From the NCBI GenBank assembly GCA_020532545.1, contig JAJBAW010000017.1, forward strand, positions 1 through 53,360: a stretch of 53,360 nt of DNA, in the 5' to 3' direction. Under the pieces are notes generated by a model that saw nothing but the letters and a program-made list of their open reading frames with translations, did not search any database and had not been told where the DNA came from. The position numbers were made by a program, and so were the translations under genes. Source of the DNA: Candidatus Cloacimonadota bacterium. GTDB lineage: Bacteria; Cloacimonadota; Cloacimonadia; Cloacimonadales; Cloacimonadaceae. Shown here piece by piece: positions 1-8,605 of this stretch (its first letter is position 1; the number at the start of each line of letters is the position of its first letter).

Positions 1-2285
1 CCAAATATGTTTATCTTATCCAAATTTCTCAAATGCCCGATTATGCTTTTTGCGGTTTCTACAACACTATCTGTAACTGCAGCCATACTGCTGGTGTAAT
101 CCAAAGCTACAGCTAATTCAATAGCATCACTATTTACCGTGAATCCCGGCTCAGTAAGCCCATCAAAACCATCCCTTACATTCGCGGCATTGAACGCAAA
201 ATAAATATGACCATCGGGGGTTGTCGGACTTCCAAAATCTACTATTATATCAAATTCCCCATCTTCGGATACTACCCATAGCGGGCCACTCCATTTACCT
301 TCGGCATTGGTCTGCACATTGGCTATGGGGCTAAAGCCAGCCGGAAAGTACTGATCTATTCCTTCTACAGAGGCCCCATTAATATAGCCGTAATCACCAT
401 GCCGAATCAAGTAAACGGCTATCTTGGTATTCTGAGGAGCATTGGTGATGTTCACATATACTGTATCATTGAAGCTATAGATATTCCTGCTTTTGTTTCC
501 TCCGCTATAGCTCTCCACTTTGGGATAGAAATGAAGTCCTCGGTCTGAATAAGCCTTGTCGATGATTTTTTGTGCTGCCGGAGTAGAGTTACTCATTAAA
601 ATATTGTAGAAGTATCTCGGCTTGTATCTATTTTGATCATTCTCATCTACAGCCGCCAAAGCTTCAAGCAATTTACTATCAAAATTATCAAACAAGAGAC
701 TCATTCGGATATTATCCCAAACTGCTGCAATAGGCATCCCACAATAATACCATGAATAGAAATCCTCGTTCAGAGGCAATCCTTGAGTGTTATAGATTGA
801 AGATGACTGAACATTATACATGTCGAGCAAATCAATTGCAATTGAATTCCCATCATAATTCCGAATAAAGCTGTTGGTATCAAGACCTTTCCCCAACCAA
901 TATTCTGCGAATGCTTCGTCCATTGCTTTAACCAGCATAGTAGAGGCAACACCACTAAAAGTTAAACTATTCATTCTGTTGTATGTATAGAAATGGGATA
1001 ACTCATGTAATATGATGTATGGATTGTATCCATTATGGTAATGAATCTCAATTACACCATCAGGGTAGACTTGGAAGATACCTCCCCAGTCATTAGCCGG
1101 CAATGCTTCATTATCATTGAAAATAACTGGATAGTTTACATTTGAGAATGACGAACTTAGATTTGTAAAGACACTGTCTATTCTCTGGAGATGATAGTAA
1201 ATATTTGCTGCATACAAGGAGGGAGGTCTTGGATTAAGTAAATCTTGAGTATCTATAGTGTCCTGGATAACTGTCTCGTAGTTCATCGAATCGATTTCTG
1301 TAACGTAGTGAACGTTTAACGCGTTTGTGCCATAATAAACTGACCTAATGTCCCATCTTGTGCTACGCAAGCTTACAGTAAAATTGTCTTGGGGAACAGA
1401 AGATAAAGGGATGATCCCATTAAGATCAGTGTAATCAGCTTCGCTGCCATTCTCAACATGTATAGCCTTTAACGGTGATTCTGGAGGATTTGTGGGATCA
1501 AACACCAACCCGCTAATTGTTGGCTTGTATGTTTTACCTTTAACTGCGTAGTCGTAACGTAAATCGTGTGCTTTATCGTGGTAGATTTCTAAAGTTTCAA
1601 CATCAATGCAGTACCAGTCTGAGAAAAAGCCAAGTGACCAACACAACCTATACTGCAATGGATCCTTAGATGTTGGAATTCTAATATAGCCAATACTAGG
1701 TTCTCGGTAACTTCTTGTTATTCGATTGTCATAGAATTCAGACTGTTTGTATACATTGAACATTATCTCTTGAGCATCTTCTTTACTGATGTTTATTGGA
1801 ATCGGTGTATTGGGAATATCCGCGGTTGAATCATTAATATGAAACTTTTGGGTCTCGGGGATATAAGCTATCCGAATAAATCCACCTGGATACACGCTAT
1901 AACCATTAACTCTTTGCTCCCACTTTTTTGCTACCGAGTATTGGCTGCTTTCAATTTTCAATGGAAATAGCTGACCTTCACGAGCGGATATGAAGGGAGC
2001 CATCCTGAGCAGTACCTGATCTATAGCAAGTCCCGCCAGGGTAGTATCTTGAGGATCTGTCAATTGTATGCCACTAAAGTTTCCAGACATCTGTGAAAAT
2101 TTCATAAACTGGAGATTGTGACCGATATACCCCACAAATCCCGTTTCAGCCTTAAATCTCTCCGCCATTTGATTCATTTCCTGGGTTTTACGCCAGTACA
2201 CTTCCGGATCGTTGATGTCTTCACTGGCGTAGATGGCCATGCAAAGTGCCAGCAGTAGTAAGGTGACGATTGCTCTTGTTTTCAT
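1..2285 (-). CDS. Secreted gluzincin-type metallopeptidase with C-terminal von Willebrand A domain (3' end outside window)
   Basis: The frame is open from an ATG at 2285 to the window edge (761 codons), so the gene is cut at its 3' end. The start follows an AAGGAG ribosome site and begins a signal peptide (MKTRAIVTLLLLALCMAIYA). Residues ~200-250 look like a PepSY/FTP-type propeptide (RLCWSLGFFSDWYCIDVETL). The zinc site is HELSH at 427-431, and AMDEAF, with Glu457, resembles the third-ligand helix of thermolysin-like (M4/M36) peptidases. From ~residue 722 a von Willebrand A domain begins, with a MIDAS-like DYTSS at 729-733. It is a full-length paralogue of the next gene (2476-4764), which lacks the VWA part. 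A role as a secreted protease feeding amino acids to the cell is inference; the family assignment rests on motifs only. Confidence 0.8.
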   Translation of the reverse strand, partial: MKTRAIVTLLLLALCMAIYASEDINDPEVYWRKTQEMNQMAERFKAETGFVGYIGHNLQFMKFSQMSGNFSGIQLTDPQDTTLAGLAIDQVLLRMAPFISAREGQLFPLKIESSQYSVAKKWEQRVNGYSVYPGGFIRIAYIPETQKFHINDSTADIPNTPIPINISKEDAQEIMFNVYKQSEFYDNRITRSYREPSIGYIRIPTSKDPLQYRLCWSLGFFSDWYCIDVETLEIYHDKAHDLRYDYAVKGKTYKPTISGLVFDPTNPPESPLKAIHVENGSEADYTDLNGIIPLSSVPQDNFTVSLRSTRWDIRSVYYGTNALNVHYVTEIDSMNYETVIQDTIDTQDLLNPRPPSLYAANIYYHLQRIDSVFTNLSSSFSNVNYPVIFNDNEALPANDWGGIFQVYPDGVIEIHYHNGYNPYIILHELSHFYTYNRMNSLTFSGVASTMLVKAMDEAFAEYWLGKGLDTNSFIRNYDGNSIAIDLLDMYNVQSSSIYNTQGLPLNEDFYSWYYCGMPIAAVWDNIRMSLLFDNFDSKLLEALAAVDENDQNRYKPRYFYNILMSNSTPAAQKIIDKAYSDRGLHFYPKVESYSGGNKSRNIYSFNDTVYVNITNAPQNTKIAVYLIRHGDYGYINGASVEGIDQYFPAGFSPIANVQTNAEGKWSGPLWVVSEDGEFDIIVDFGSPTTPDGHIYFAFNAANVRDGFDGLTEPGFTVNSDAIELAVALDYTSSMAAVTDSVVETAKSIIGHLRNLDKINIF

Positions 2286-2475
2286 CTTGTTCTCCTTTTG
2301 TTTAGCTTGTGTTAAACTATTATCCTGGTCTATAAAGACCAAGCTCTGCTTTCGACGTTATATCACCAGGTGCAAGCCTCTTAAGTATGATACATAAGAG
2401 CTTGCTTTATTACTCTTTCTGCAGAGATAGATACCCAGGAAAATTGATATCTGCCTGTGCAGAAAGTGCTTCATT
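2145..2475 (-). repeat. Left copy of a ~330-bp duplicated block (gene start, leader and upstream tail)
   Basis: This block nearly matches 4625-4955. It covers the first ~45 codons of the metalloprotease gene, its ribosome site, a leader with two hairpins, and a fossil of the 3' end of the 4888-5400 gene. Read on the minus strand just after the stop at 2476, 2410-2475 still encodes EALSAQADINFPGYLSLQKE then two stops, against EALSAQADINFPGYPSMQKV in the intact gene. One hairpin is CTTGGTCT-TTAT-AGACCAGG (2324-2343). Similarity ends abruptly at the stop codon of the 2476-4764 gene, which marks the duplication breakpoint. Confidence 0.85.
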
Positions 2476-4764
2476 TTAATCAATCAACATGCGCTGGTAG
2501 CTGGATTTCACTGAGCTTGTCGCCACATCAATACTATCATCATAAACTGTAAAACCAGGTCCATTAAGCCCATCAAAGCCGTCCATTACATCTGCTGCGT
2601 TGAAAGCAAAATGAATACGACCATCCGGCTGCTCAGGGCTGCCGAAATCTACGATTATGTCATAATCACCAACCGCGTTTTTTGCTATGGTCGGGATAGT
2701 CCAGATAAGTCCGCTCCATTTACCATCAGCATGGGTGCTTTCCTCGATAGGGGTGAACTCACTGGCAAGGTGATCGTTTAGGGTAGATACTGAAGCACCA
2801 TTGATATATGTGTAATCACCATGCCTTATTACATATACCTTAAATGGGGTATTCTGAGGAGCTTCGGTGATGTTCACATGCACCTGATTACCTGGAGAAA
2901 AGGAGTTTCTCGGCTTTTGAGCAAGGCTATGGCTCTGAACTCTCGGATAGAAATGAAAGCCGCGGGACGTATAGGCTTTTTGGATGGCTACCTGCTTGGG
3001 ATTCAATGGATAGGGAGTGGTATCATCATCCACCCGTTTCATCAGGATATTGTAGAAATAACGGGGCTTGTAGCGGTAGGTAGCGTTATCATCAAGTTCC
3101 CGTTTAACAATACCCAAAGCACCAACAAGCAGTGTATCAACGGCATTAAAATCATTATCATTCAGATCTGGGAAGTGTGTCCTATTGCGTAAATCCCACC
3201 AGGCAGAAGCAAGAGGGAACCTCATGTCATAGCGTGCATAAATGTCTTCATTTACTGTGGAAGTTGGATACTCGCTGCTATGAACACTTGCAACCGTTAA
3301 TGCAGGGTCACTAAGACCCTTAGTGTATAGGCTTGATCTATAGTATGGATTGTTTCTATACATACAGGGGAAATATGATGAAAATGCATCATCCATAGCA
3401 CCCCTTAATTCTGAAGTTGAGCCATACCGGAAACTATTAAATATCAGACTTCTATTTACCATATCGTGCGTCATTTCGTGACATAGAGTTGAACTATATC
3501 TTCCATTGCCTGTACTAATTTCAATTTTGCTAGGTGTATCTTGCGTACCATACAATATTTGACCATTAGTTTCGGGACCTAGATCACAATCTGCCGTAAT
3601 AATAGGTTCATCCAAAGTACTACCATAATAACAACTTGACCCGTTAAGCACCATTAGTTCTTTAATCTTATCTCTAAATCGGAGAGCGGAATAATAAAGG
3701 TTGCTTGGATTACCAGTTGGAACAGAATCAGTGTCAGTGTAGTTGAAGACTAAATTGGGCAAATCTGTAATTAGACTATTATGTTTAACCCAACCCCCAC
3801 TTTTCTTAAATACTTTAATACCACACGAAGCCATGAGACAAGATTCGATATCTGTTATTTCATTCCCCAAAAGTAGTATACTCCCTTCTCCGTTTGTGTA
3901 TCTTATTTCACTAGGGACCCCGTCGCAATTAGCTGTTACCTCGGTGCTATCAAGGGAAACTACAGTAGTCAAGAACGAACCAATATTGTCCGAATACGGC
4001 ATGACATGAGCAGAAACATTTATCATCCTATCATCTGATTTATTGTCAATAATCTTGTATATTTTTCCAGTTAACGCATCAATGTATATTTTTTTATACC
4101 ACCCGCCGACCCAACATAGTCGATAAACGGGCATGATGTCAGCAGATTCAGATGCACTAATATTACAAAAAGATATCCCCAAGAACGGTGTTGTTTTACG
4201 GATATTTTTCGTTACTTCATCATCAACAATATGTTCATCGTAGATTCTAACCGCATCTTCGTAGCTTAGGACAGGAGATATATTATCAAACGGTAGCATC
4301 ACAGTATTATCACCGATTGAAAAGTGCTTGCGTCCAGCCTCGTAAGTGATCATTATGAATCCCGAACCTTCTAACCGGTAGCCATTGACTTGCTGCCTAT
4401 AATCAGTGGTAAAACCATTCAACTGTTTTTCTATTCTGCACATGGATAGCTGCATTCGCTTGGCTGCAGAATAGGGTAGTAACTTTTCCACTATTCTTTC
4501 ACAGGCCTCTCTGAAAGCTGTGGTGTCCGCATTGGCAGTGAAAGGAATATCTGAGAAATTCCCTTCGAAAGAACCTAATCTCATTCTCTTGTAGCCGTAA
4601 CTAATCTGTCCTTCGAAACCTGTGTCTTCCTTAAATCTTTCCACCATTTGATTCATTTCCTGGGTTTTACGCCAATACAGTTCCGGATCGTTGATGTCCT
4701 CACTGGCGTAGATAACAGTGCAAATTGCCAGCAGTAGTAATGCGACTAATACTCTTGTTTTCAT
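2476..4764 (-). CDS. Secreted gluzincin-type metallopeptidase paralogue, third zinc ligand changed
   Basis: The protein has 762 residues counted from the ATG at 4764. That start lies behind AAGGAGAACAAG and opens a signal peptide (MKTRVLVALLLLAICTVIYA), so an ATG 19 codons upstream is unlikely. The propeptide-like region contains a PepSY-type strand (KKIYIDALTGKIYKI). The metallopeptidase motif is HEMTH at 429-433. The later helix reads GAMDDAF, with Asp459 where the left paralogue has Glu457, so the third zinc ligand is Asp or the enzyme is altered. The C-terminal region ends in a beta domain (VDFGSPEQPDGRIHFAFNAA) shared with the paralogue and stops where that one enters its VWA domain. It is probably a secreted protease, though it could be a degenerate partner of its neighbour. 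Confidence 0.8.
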   Translation of the reverse strand: MKTRVLVALLLLAICTVIYASEDINDPELYWRKTQEMNQMVERFKEDTGFEGQISYGYKRMRLGSFEGNFSDIPFTANADTTAFREACERIVEKLLPYSAAKRMQLSMCRIEKQLNGFTTDYRQQVNGYRLEGSGFIMITYEAGRKHFSIGDNTVMLPFDNISPVLSYEDAVRIYDEHIVDDEVTKNIRKTTPFLGISFCNISASESADIMPVYRLCWVGGWYKKIYIDALTGKIYKIIDNKSDDRMINVSAHVMPYSDNIGSFLTTVVSLDSTEVTANCDGVPSEIRYTNGEGSILLLGNEITDIESCLMASCGIKVFKKSGGWVKHNSLITDLPNLVFNYTDTDSVPTGNPSNLYYSALRFRDKIKELMVLNGSSCYYGSTLDEPIITADCDLGPETNGQILYGTQDTPSKIEISTGNGRYSSTLCHEMTHDMVNRSLIFNSFRYGSTSELRGAMDDAFSSYFPCMYRNNPYYRSSLYTKGLSDPALTVASVHSSEYPTSTVNEDIYARYDMRFPLASAWWDLRNRTHFPDLNDNDFNAVDTLLVGALGIVKRELDDNATYRYKPRYFYNILMKRVDDDTTPYPLNPKQVAIQKAYTSRGFHFYPRVQSHSLAQKPRNSFSPGNQVHVNITEAPQNTPFKVYVIRHGDYTYINGASVSTLNDHLASEFTPIEESTHADGKWSGLIWTIPTIAKNAVGDYDIIVDFGSPEQPDGRIHFAFNAADVMDGFDGLNGPGFTVYDDSIDVATSSVKSSYQRMLID

Positions 4765-4955
4765 CTTGTTCTCCTTTTGTTTAGTTTGTGTTAGACTTTT
4801 TTCTTGGTCTATAAAAACCAAGCTCTGCTTTCGACATTATATCACCAGGTGCAAGCCTCTTAAGTATGATATATATAAGAGCTTGCCTTATTGCACTTTC
4901 TGCATAGATGGATACCCAGGGAAATTGATATCTGCCTGTGCAGAAAGTGCTTCTT
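4625..4955 (-). repeat. Right copy of the ~330-bp duplicated block
   Basis: Near-identical partner of 2145-2475. Here the upstream part is still the functional 3' end of the 4888-5400 gene, so this copy looks ancestral. The hairpin at 4803-4822 reads CTTGGTTT-TTAT-AGACCAAG. It differs from the left copy by changes that keep pairing (T-A for T-G, T-G for C-G), which hints at a structure kept in the mRNA leader. A second bulged stem pairs CAAG-CTCTTA with TAAGAG-g-CTTG around 4850-4885. No T-run follows it, so a terminator role is uncertain. Confidence 0.8.
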
Positions 4956-5400
4956 TGTCATGAAGTAGTATTATCTGGGAAGAGAATTTCATTGGGTTTG
5001 TTACTGCGATTTCTCGCCAATTCTCAGAATTATCGCAGCTTATAGCCCCAATGTTTTGCATGAATTCAGGATAATGTGCGCTACCATCAAATGTGATCTC
5101 ATCCTTAACATGATCGAGCATCAAAAAATAAGTTTCATCATCGTAGCAGATAGGTAAAATGGGGGATTTATAGTTCCAATAGCGTTTGTATTGATGAGAT
5201 TGAAATACCAGTGAGACAGAGGGATGATTCGAATCACTATGAAAGATAGGGATAGAGTAATATGTTCCGCTGGCACCAGTACACGAATATTTAAAACTCC
5301 CAGATACACCCATTGGCGGCTGTAACGCGTTTTGGGCACATAATGGCACAGTCCATACAGCCATTACGAAAACCATAGCCATGTTCTTCAAGGTAATCAT
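4888..5400 (-). CDS. Small secreted protein of unknown function
   Basis: The 170-residue product starts with a signal peptide (MITLKNMAMVFVMAVWTVPL, cleavage probably after CAQ), and the ATG follows a GAGGAG ribosome site. The mature part is rich in aromatic residues and Ser/Thr (YKRYWNYKSPILPICYDDET), with three Cys residues, and looks like a beta-sheet protein. I do not recognise the family. It is the first gene of the minus-strand group that continues into the two metalloproteases, so co-export or a chaperone/inhibitor role is possible but unsupported. The last 21 codons lie in the duplicated block, and a decayed copy of them sits at 2410-2475. Confidence 0.7.
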   Translation of the reverse strand: MITLKNMAMVFVMAVWTVPLCAQNALQPPMGVSGSFKYSCTGASGTYYSIPIFHSDSNHPSVSLVFQSHQYKRYWNYKSPILPICYDDETYFLMLDHVKDEITFDGSAHYPEFMQNIGAISCDNSENWREIAVTNPMKFSSQIILLHDKEALSAQADINFPGYPSMQKVQ

Positions 5401-5891
5401 AAAAACTCCTCATAGAGATTAGTTATCAACGCATATTCGCCATAAAAAATGGATTCATGGAAGAAGGTGGGAAAATCAGATAAGCTTTTCTTCAATGATT
5501 TCTCTTATGCTTGCAAGATATTCAATATCCATTTTCCAGTCAATAAGAAAATTTAAGTATTGTCAAAATTATGATTATACTGTTCAAAACAGAGATCCAT
5601 GCTTAGGCTATTCTCTGGTAAATCTCAAAAAAACAGATCTGAATAATCCCAGATCAAGTACAATCTGGGTCACATCAAAGACGAAATGAATTCCAAGCAT
5701 GGTCTTAATGTATATGCTATAAAGGCATAAAATATGAAAACCTCACCAGAAAAATCATGCAGATAAGTAACTGTATGACTGATATATTCACATCTATGAG
5801 GGTAACAACCGGTCCTGCAGACGAAGATTCTACTTGACAAAAAAGCAGGCTTTGCGGACTGTGTTTTAACATATGCAACAAGAACAACGCT
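5401..5891. other. Non-coding divergent region
   Basis: This A/T-rich stretch separates the minus-strand protease group from the plus-strand tRNA operon. A 64-codon frame at 5495-5689 has no ribosome site and no recognisable composition, so I do not call it. A TTGACA lies at 5834-5839, 52 nt before the tRNA. No repeats or conserved RNA fold were seen. Confidence 0.6.
5834..5869 (+). promoter_or_regulatory. Possible promoter of tRNA-Asp
   Basis: TTGACA at 5834-5839 matches a -35 box. At the usual 17-nt spacing the -10 candidate is poor (GACTGT); a better A/T-rich TTTTAA lies 24 nt downstream, which is too far. Only the -35 half is convincing. Confidence 0.3.
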
Positions 5892-5969
5892 GGGGGCGTA
5901 GTTCAGTTTGGTTAGAACGTCTGCCTGTCACGCAGAAGGTCGCGAGTTCGAGTCCCGTCGCTCCCGCCA
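5892..5969 (+). tRNA. tRNA-Asp (anticodon GTC)
   Basis: Acceptor arms GGGGGCG (5892-5898) and CGCTCCC pair with one G-T. The anticodon stem TCTGC/GCAGA closes a CTGTCAC loop with GTC at 5927-5929. The T-arm has GTTCGAGTC. The discriminator base is G, and the CCA at 5967-5969 is encoded in the DNA. Confidence 0.97.
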
Positions 5970-5976
5970 GAAATTC

Positions 5977-6001
5977 GGACGCCTTTTGGGGCGTCCTTTT
6001 T
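5977..6001 (+). terminator. Rho-independent terminator after tRNA-Asp
   Basis: A perfect 7-bp G+C-rich stem (GGACGCC/GGCGTCC) is followed by five T. It lies between the tRNA and waaA, whose ATG is only 17 nt past the T-run, so waaA mRNA would need read-through or a promoter inside the tRNA gene. Confidence 0.88.
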
Positions 6002-6018
6002 CTTATGAGAGAAGAATT

Positions 6019-7254
6019 ATGAAACTTTATAAAGCTCTGTTTTCCCTGCTTAACCTCTTGCTCGAGGTGATTTACTATATCAGCTATCCACTGCTGAGGC
6101 TAATAGCTGCGCTATATCATTATAATGAAGGGTTTCAAACGCCCGCAAAGCGCATGGACAGGCCGATCTTGATTCACGCAGCCTCTGTGGGTGAGGTCAA
6201 TGCCGCAGTTGCTTTGATCCGAGAATTGCTGAGGGAAGGCTATCCCATCCATATAAATACAGTTACCATCACAGGCAGAGCTTTGGCGCAGAGCATTTTC
6301 CCAGAGCTGACCATCAGTTTGGCTCCTGTGGATGTCTTGCACCTCCGGCAGAGGCAGATGCGTATGTTGCAGCCTCGCTTGATCCTGATCGTGGAAACGG
6401 AAATCTGGCCGAATATGCTGTATGCAGCCAGACAATACAATATTCCCATCGTCTTTGTCAATGCCCGGCTTTCGGAGAAATCTCTGAAAAGCTATCAGAA
6501 GATAGGGCCCCTGCTGCGGATGATTGGCAGCTCTATCAAAGCCATTATGGCGCAGAGCGCAGAGGATAGGGCGCGCTTTGAAAGGCTCTTCAATAATGTC
6601 CCGGTAACTGAGGCTGGGAATCTGAAATATTGTCTTAGTTTACCTGATTATGATGAGAGTAAAATCAAAGCGGATCTGGGCATCAGAAAAGACGATTTCG
6701 TTATCTCTTGGGGCAGTTCACGTCCCGGAGAAGAGGAACTTATTTTAGGGATATTAGCAGAACCAAAACGCAACATTCCTGCTCTGAAAGTGATCCTGGC
6801 TCCCAGACATCCGAAACGCATCCCGGAAGTTGAGAGATTGCTGAGGGGCACGAACTATCAAAAGCTCTCGACATTCGATCCCCAAAGGGGTTGGAACATC
6901 CTTTTGATTGATACCCTGGGGCAATTGAGCGCAGCCTATGCTGTCTCTGATCTGGTGATAGTGGGAGGCAGTTTTTACGATTTTGGGGGGCACAATCCCC
7001 TGGAGCCTGCCTACTATGCCAAAGCGATCATCATGGGAGAATATCACTCCTCCTGCCGGGATTCGGTGCGGACATTGCAAAAAGCTAGCGCGATAGTAAT
7101 CTCAAACCCGGATAAGCTCTTGGAGGACATCCTGACTTTGGCCGCCAACCGTCCACAAAGGGAAGAAATGGGCCGAAAAGCAAAAATAGTCTTGACGGAA
7201 AATGCGCATGCGCTAAACGTTCATATCAGAGGTATAAAACAATGTCTGAAATGA
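6019..7254 (+). CDS. waaA: 3-deoxy-D-manno-octulosonate (Kdo) transferase
   Basis: This GT30 enzyme transfers Kdo from CMP-Kdo to lipid IVA at the inner face of the inner membrane. The product has 411 residues, the usual length. A hydrophobic N-terminal anchor (residues 7-33) precedes HAASVGEVNAA, whose Glu59 corresponds to the catalytic Glu of WaaA. The C-terminal half has the family motif GGSFYDFGGHNPLEPAYY for the donor sugar. The ATG at 6019 follows GAGAGAAGAA; a longer frame starting inside the tRNA is not real. The next gene overlaps it by 13 nt. Its presence indicates a lipid A-Kdo outer membrane. Confidence 0.93.
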   Translation: MKLYKALFSLLNLLLEVIYYISYPLLRLIAALYHYNEGFQTPAKRMDRPILIHAASVGEVNAAVALIRELLREGYPIHINTVTITGRALAQSIFPELTISLAPVDVLHLRQRQMRMLQPRLILIVETEIWPNMLYAARQYNIPIVFVNARLSEKSLKSYQKIGPLLRMIGSSIKAIMAQSAEDRARFERLFNNVPVTEAGNLKYCLSLPDYDESKIKADLGIRKDDFVISWGSSRPGEEELILGILAEPKRNIPALKVILAPRHPKRIPEVERLLRGTNYQKLSTFDPQRGWNILLIDTLGQLSAAYAVSDLVIVGGSFYDFGGHNPLEPAYYAKAIIMGEYHSSCRDSVRTLQKASAIVISNPDKLLEDILTLAANRPQREEMGRKAKIVLTENAHALNVHIRGIKQCLK

Positions 7255-8246
7255 TTCGTGAAGCGATGTATTACAAGAAGCTCGAGGGTGATCTATTGCA
7301 GTGCGAGCTCTGCCCACATTACTGCGTAATCCCGGTGGGGGAGATGGGCAAATGCAGATCCCGGGAGAATATCGCGGGTAAACTTTGGGCAGTGAATTAT
7401 GCCAAAGCTTTGGGTATCTCGGTGGATCCCATCGAGAAAAAGCCCTTTTATCATTTCCGGCCCGGCACCAGGATCTTGTCTCTGGGGCCGAATTCCTGTA
7501 ATCTGAACTGCCAGTGGTGTCAGAATTATCAGATTTCACAATTTGAAAGCCCGACTATAAACCTTTCTTTGGAAGAGCTTTACAGTGGGGTCTTGAGGCA
7601 TAATCCCACCACCAGGCAGATTGCCTTTACCTATACTGAGCCGCTGACCTGGTATGAATATATCCTCGATTTTGGGGTTAAATATCCAGATGTCAAGATT
7701 GCTCTGATCTCCAATGGCTTTGTGAATCCAGAGCCTCTGGCTCAGCTCCTACCACATATCGCAGCGATGAATATCGATATCAAGGGGATCACGGAAGATT
7801 TGTACAAAGCCCAATGCGGCGGAAGTTTGAAGCCGATAAAAGAGAATATCCGTGCGGTCTGGGAAGCCGGTGTGCATCTGGAGCTTACTTTGCTGCTCAT
7901 CCCCGGCCTCAACGACAAAGAGGAAGAGCTGAGTGAACTGGTGGATTTTATCGCTGAGATCAGCCCTGAAATCCCGCTGCATATCTCGGCCTATTATCCT
8001 ACTTATCTAACCGATCTGCCTGCGACCAAGGTGCAGGATATTGCCCGGGCTCGCAAGATTGCGCTGAAAAAGCTCTCTTATGTATATGGTGGGAATTTGG
8101 CTGAGGATGGTTTTCAGGATTGTCTGTGTCCGGGCTGCGGCAAGACGCTGATTCGTCGGTCACTGTTTTCTCGCGATTGCCAAATCAAATCGGACAATAA
8201 GTGTCCGCATTGTGGGAGATTGATCTACGGGCTATATGACCACTAA
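7242..8246 (+). CDS. AmmeMemoRadiSam-type radical SAM enzyme (pyruvate formate-lyase activase-like)
   Basis: The 334-residue product carries the radical SAM cluster motif CNLNCQWC (Cys86, Cys90, Cys93). Ahead of it is the N-terminal cysteine set CELCPHYC (21-28) and the family signature DPIEKKPFYHFRPG. The C-terminal end adds a ribbon-like CLCPGCG...CPHCG. These features match the radical SAM member of the AmmeMemoRadiSam system, named for its frequent association with Memo and AMMECR1 homologues. Neither partner is visible nearby. The ATG at 7242 overlaps the end of waaA; a second ATG three codons on is possible. The substrate of this family is not established. Confidence 0.88.
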   Translation: MSEMIREAMYYKKLEGDLLQCELCPHYCVIPVGEMGKCRSRENIAGKLWAVNYAKALGISVDPIEKKPFYHFRPGTRILSLGPNSCNLNCQWCQNYQISQFESPTINLSLEELYSGVLRHNPTTRQIAFTYTEPLTWYEYILDFGVKYPDVKIALISNGFVNPEPLAQLLPHIAAMNIDIKGITEDLYKAQCGGSLKPIKENIRAVWEAGVHLELTLLLIPGLNDKEEELSELVDFIAEISPEIPLHISAYYPTYLTDLPATKVQDIARARKIALKKLSYVYGGNLAEDGFQDCLCPGCGKTLIRRSLFSRDCQIKSDNKCPHCGRLIYGLYDH

Positions 8247-8598
8247 GCTACTCAAAAAGCTCACCATCAGTGATGTGATCCTGATTCTAGCTTGCCTGAT
8301 AGTAGCAGGTCTGCTGTGGCGCAACCATGCTGCGGCAGAGGGCGAAATGCTCTATATATATAAGGATGGCTCCCTGTGGGGAGAATATGCCTTGGCTCAA
8401 GATAAAGTCATCGAAATTGACCAGCATAATACTGTGCAGATCCTGGACGGCAAAGCGCGTATACTCAGCTCTGACTGTCCGGATAAACGCTGCGTAAAAC
8501 AGGGCTTTAACAAAACCATGCCCATCATCTGTCTGCCTAACCGCCTGGTGCTGGAATTTGAACATCGTAGCAAAGAGCGCAGACTGATACTGCAATAG
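8236..8598 (+). CDS. NusG domain II (NusG_II/DUF1312) membrane-anchored protein
   Basis: The product has 120 residues with one N-terminal membrane segment (residues ~12-30), so the rest is probably outside the membrane. The soluble part has the small beta fold of NusG domain II, with the typical stretch SSDCPDKRCVKQGF followed by MPIICLPNRLVLEF; its paired cysteines (CPDKRC, and Cys in IICLPN) are characteristic of the family. It overlaps the radical SAM gene by 11 nt, suggesting translational coupling. In other anaerobes such proteins sit beside ApbE and redox genes; apbE occurs here but 12.5 kb away. Confidence 0.85.
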   Translation: MTTKLLKKLTISDVILILACLIVAGLLWRNHAAAEGEMLYIYKDGSLWGEYALAQDKVIEIDQHNTVQILDGKARILSSDCPDKRCVKQGFNKTMPIICLPNRLVLEFEHRSKERRLILQ

Positions 8599-8605
8599 GA
8601 AAAAT

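Noticed and set aside
5495-5689. Short plus-strand open frame in the divergent gap
   Set aside because: No ribosome site, no recognisable protein composition, A/T-rich surroundings.
5908-6018. Upstream extension of waaA starting inside the tRNA
   Set aside because: It would translate tRNA-Asp and its terminator; the ATG at 6019 has a ribosome site and the family's normal N-terminus.
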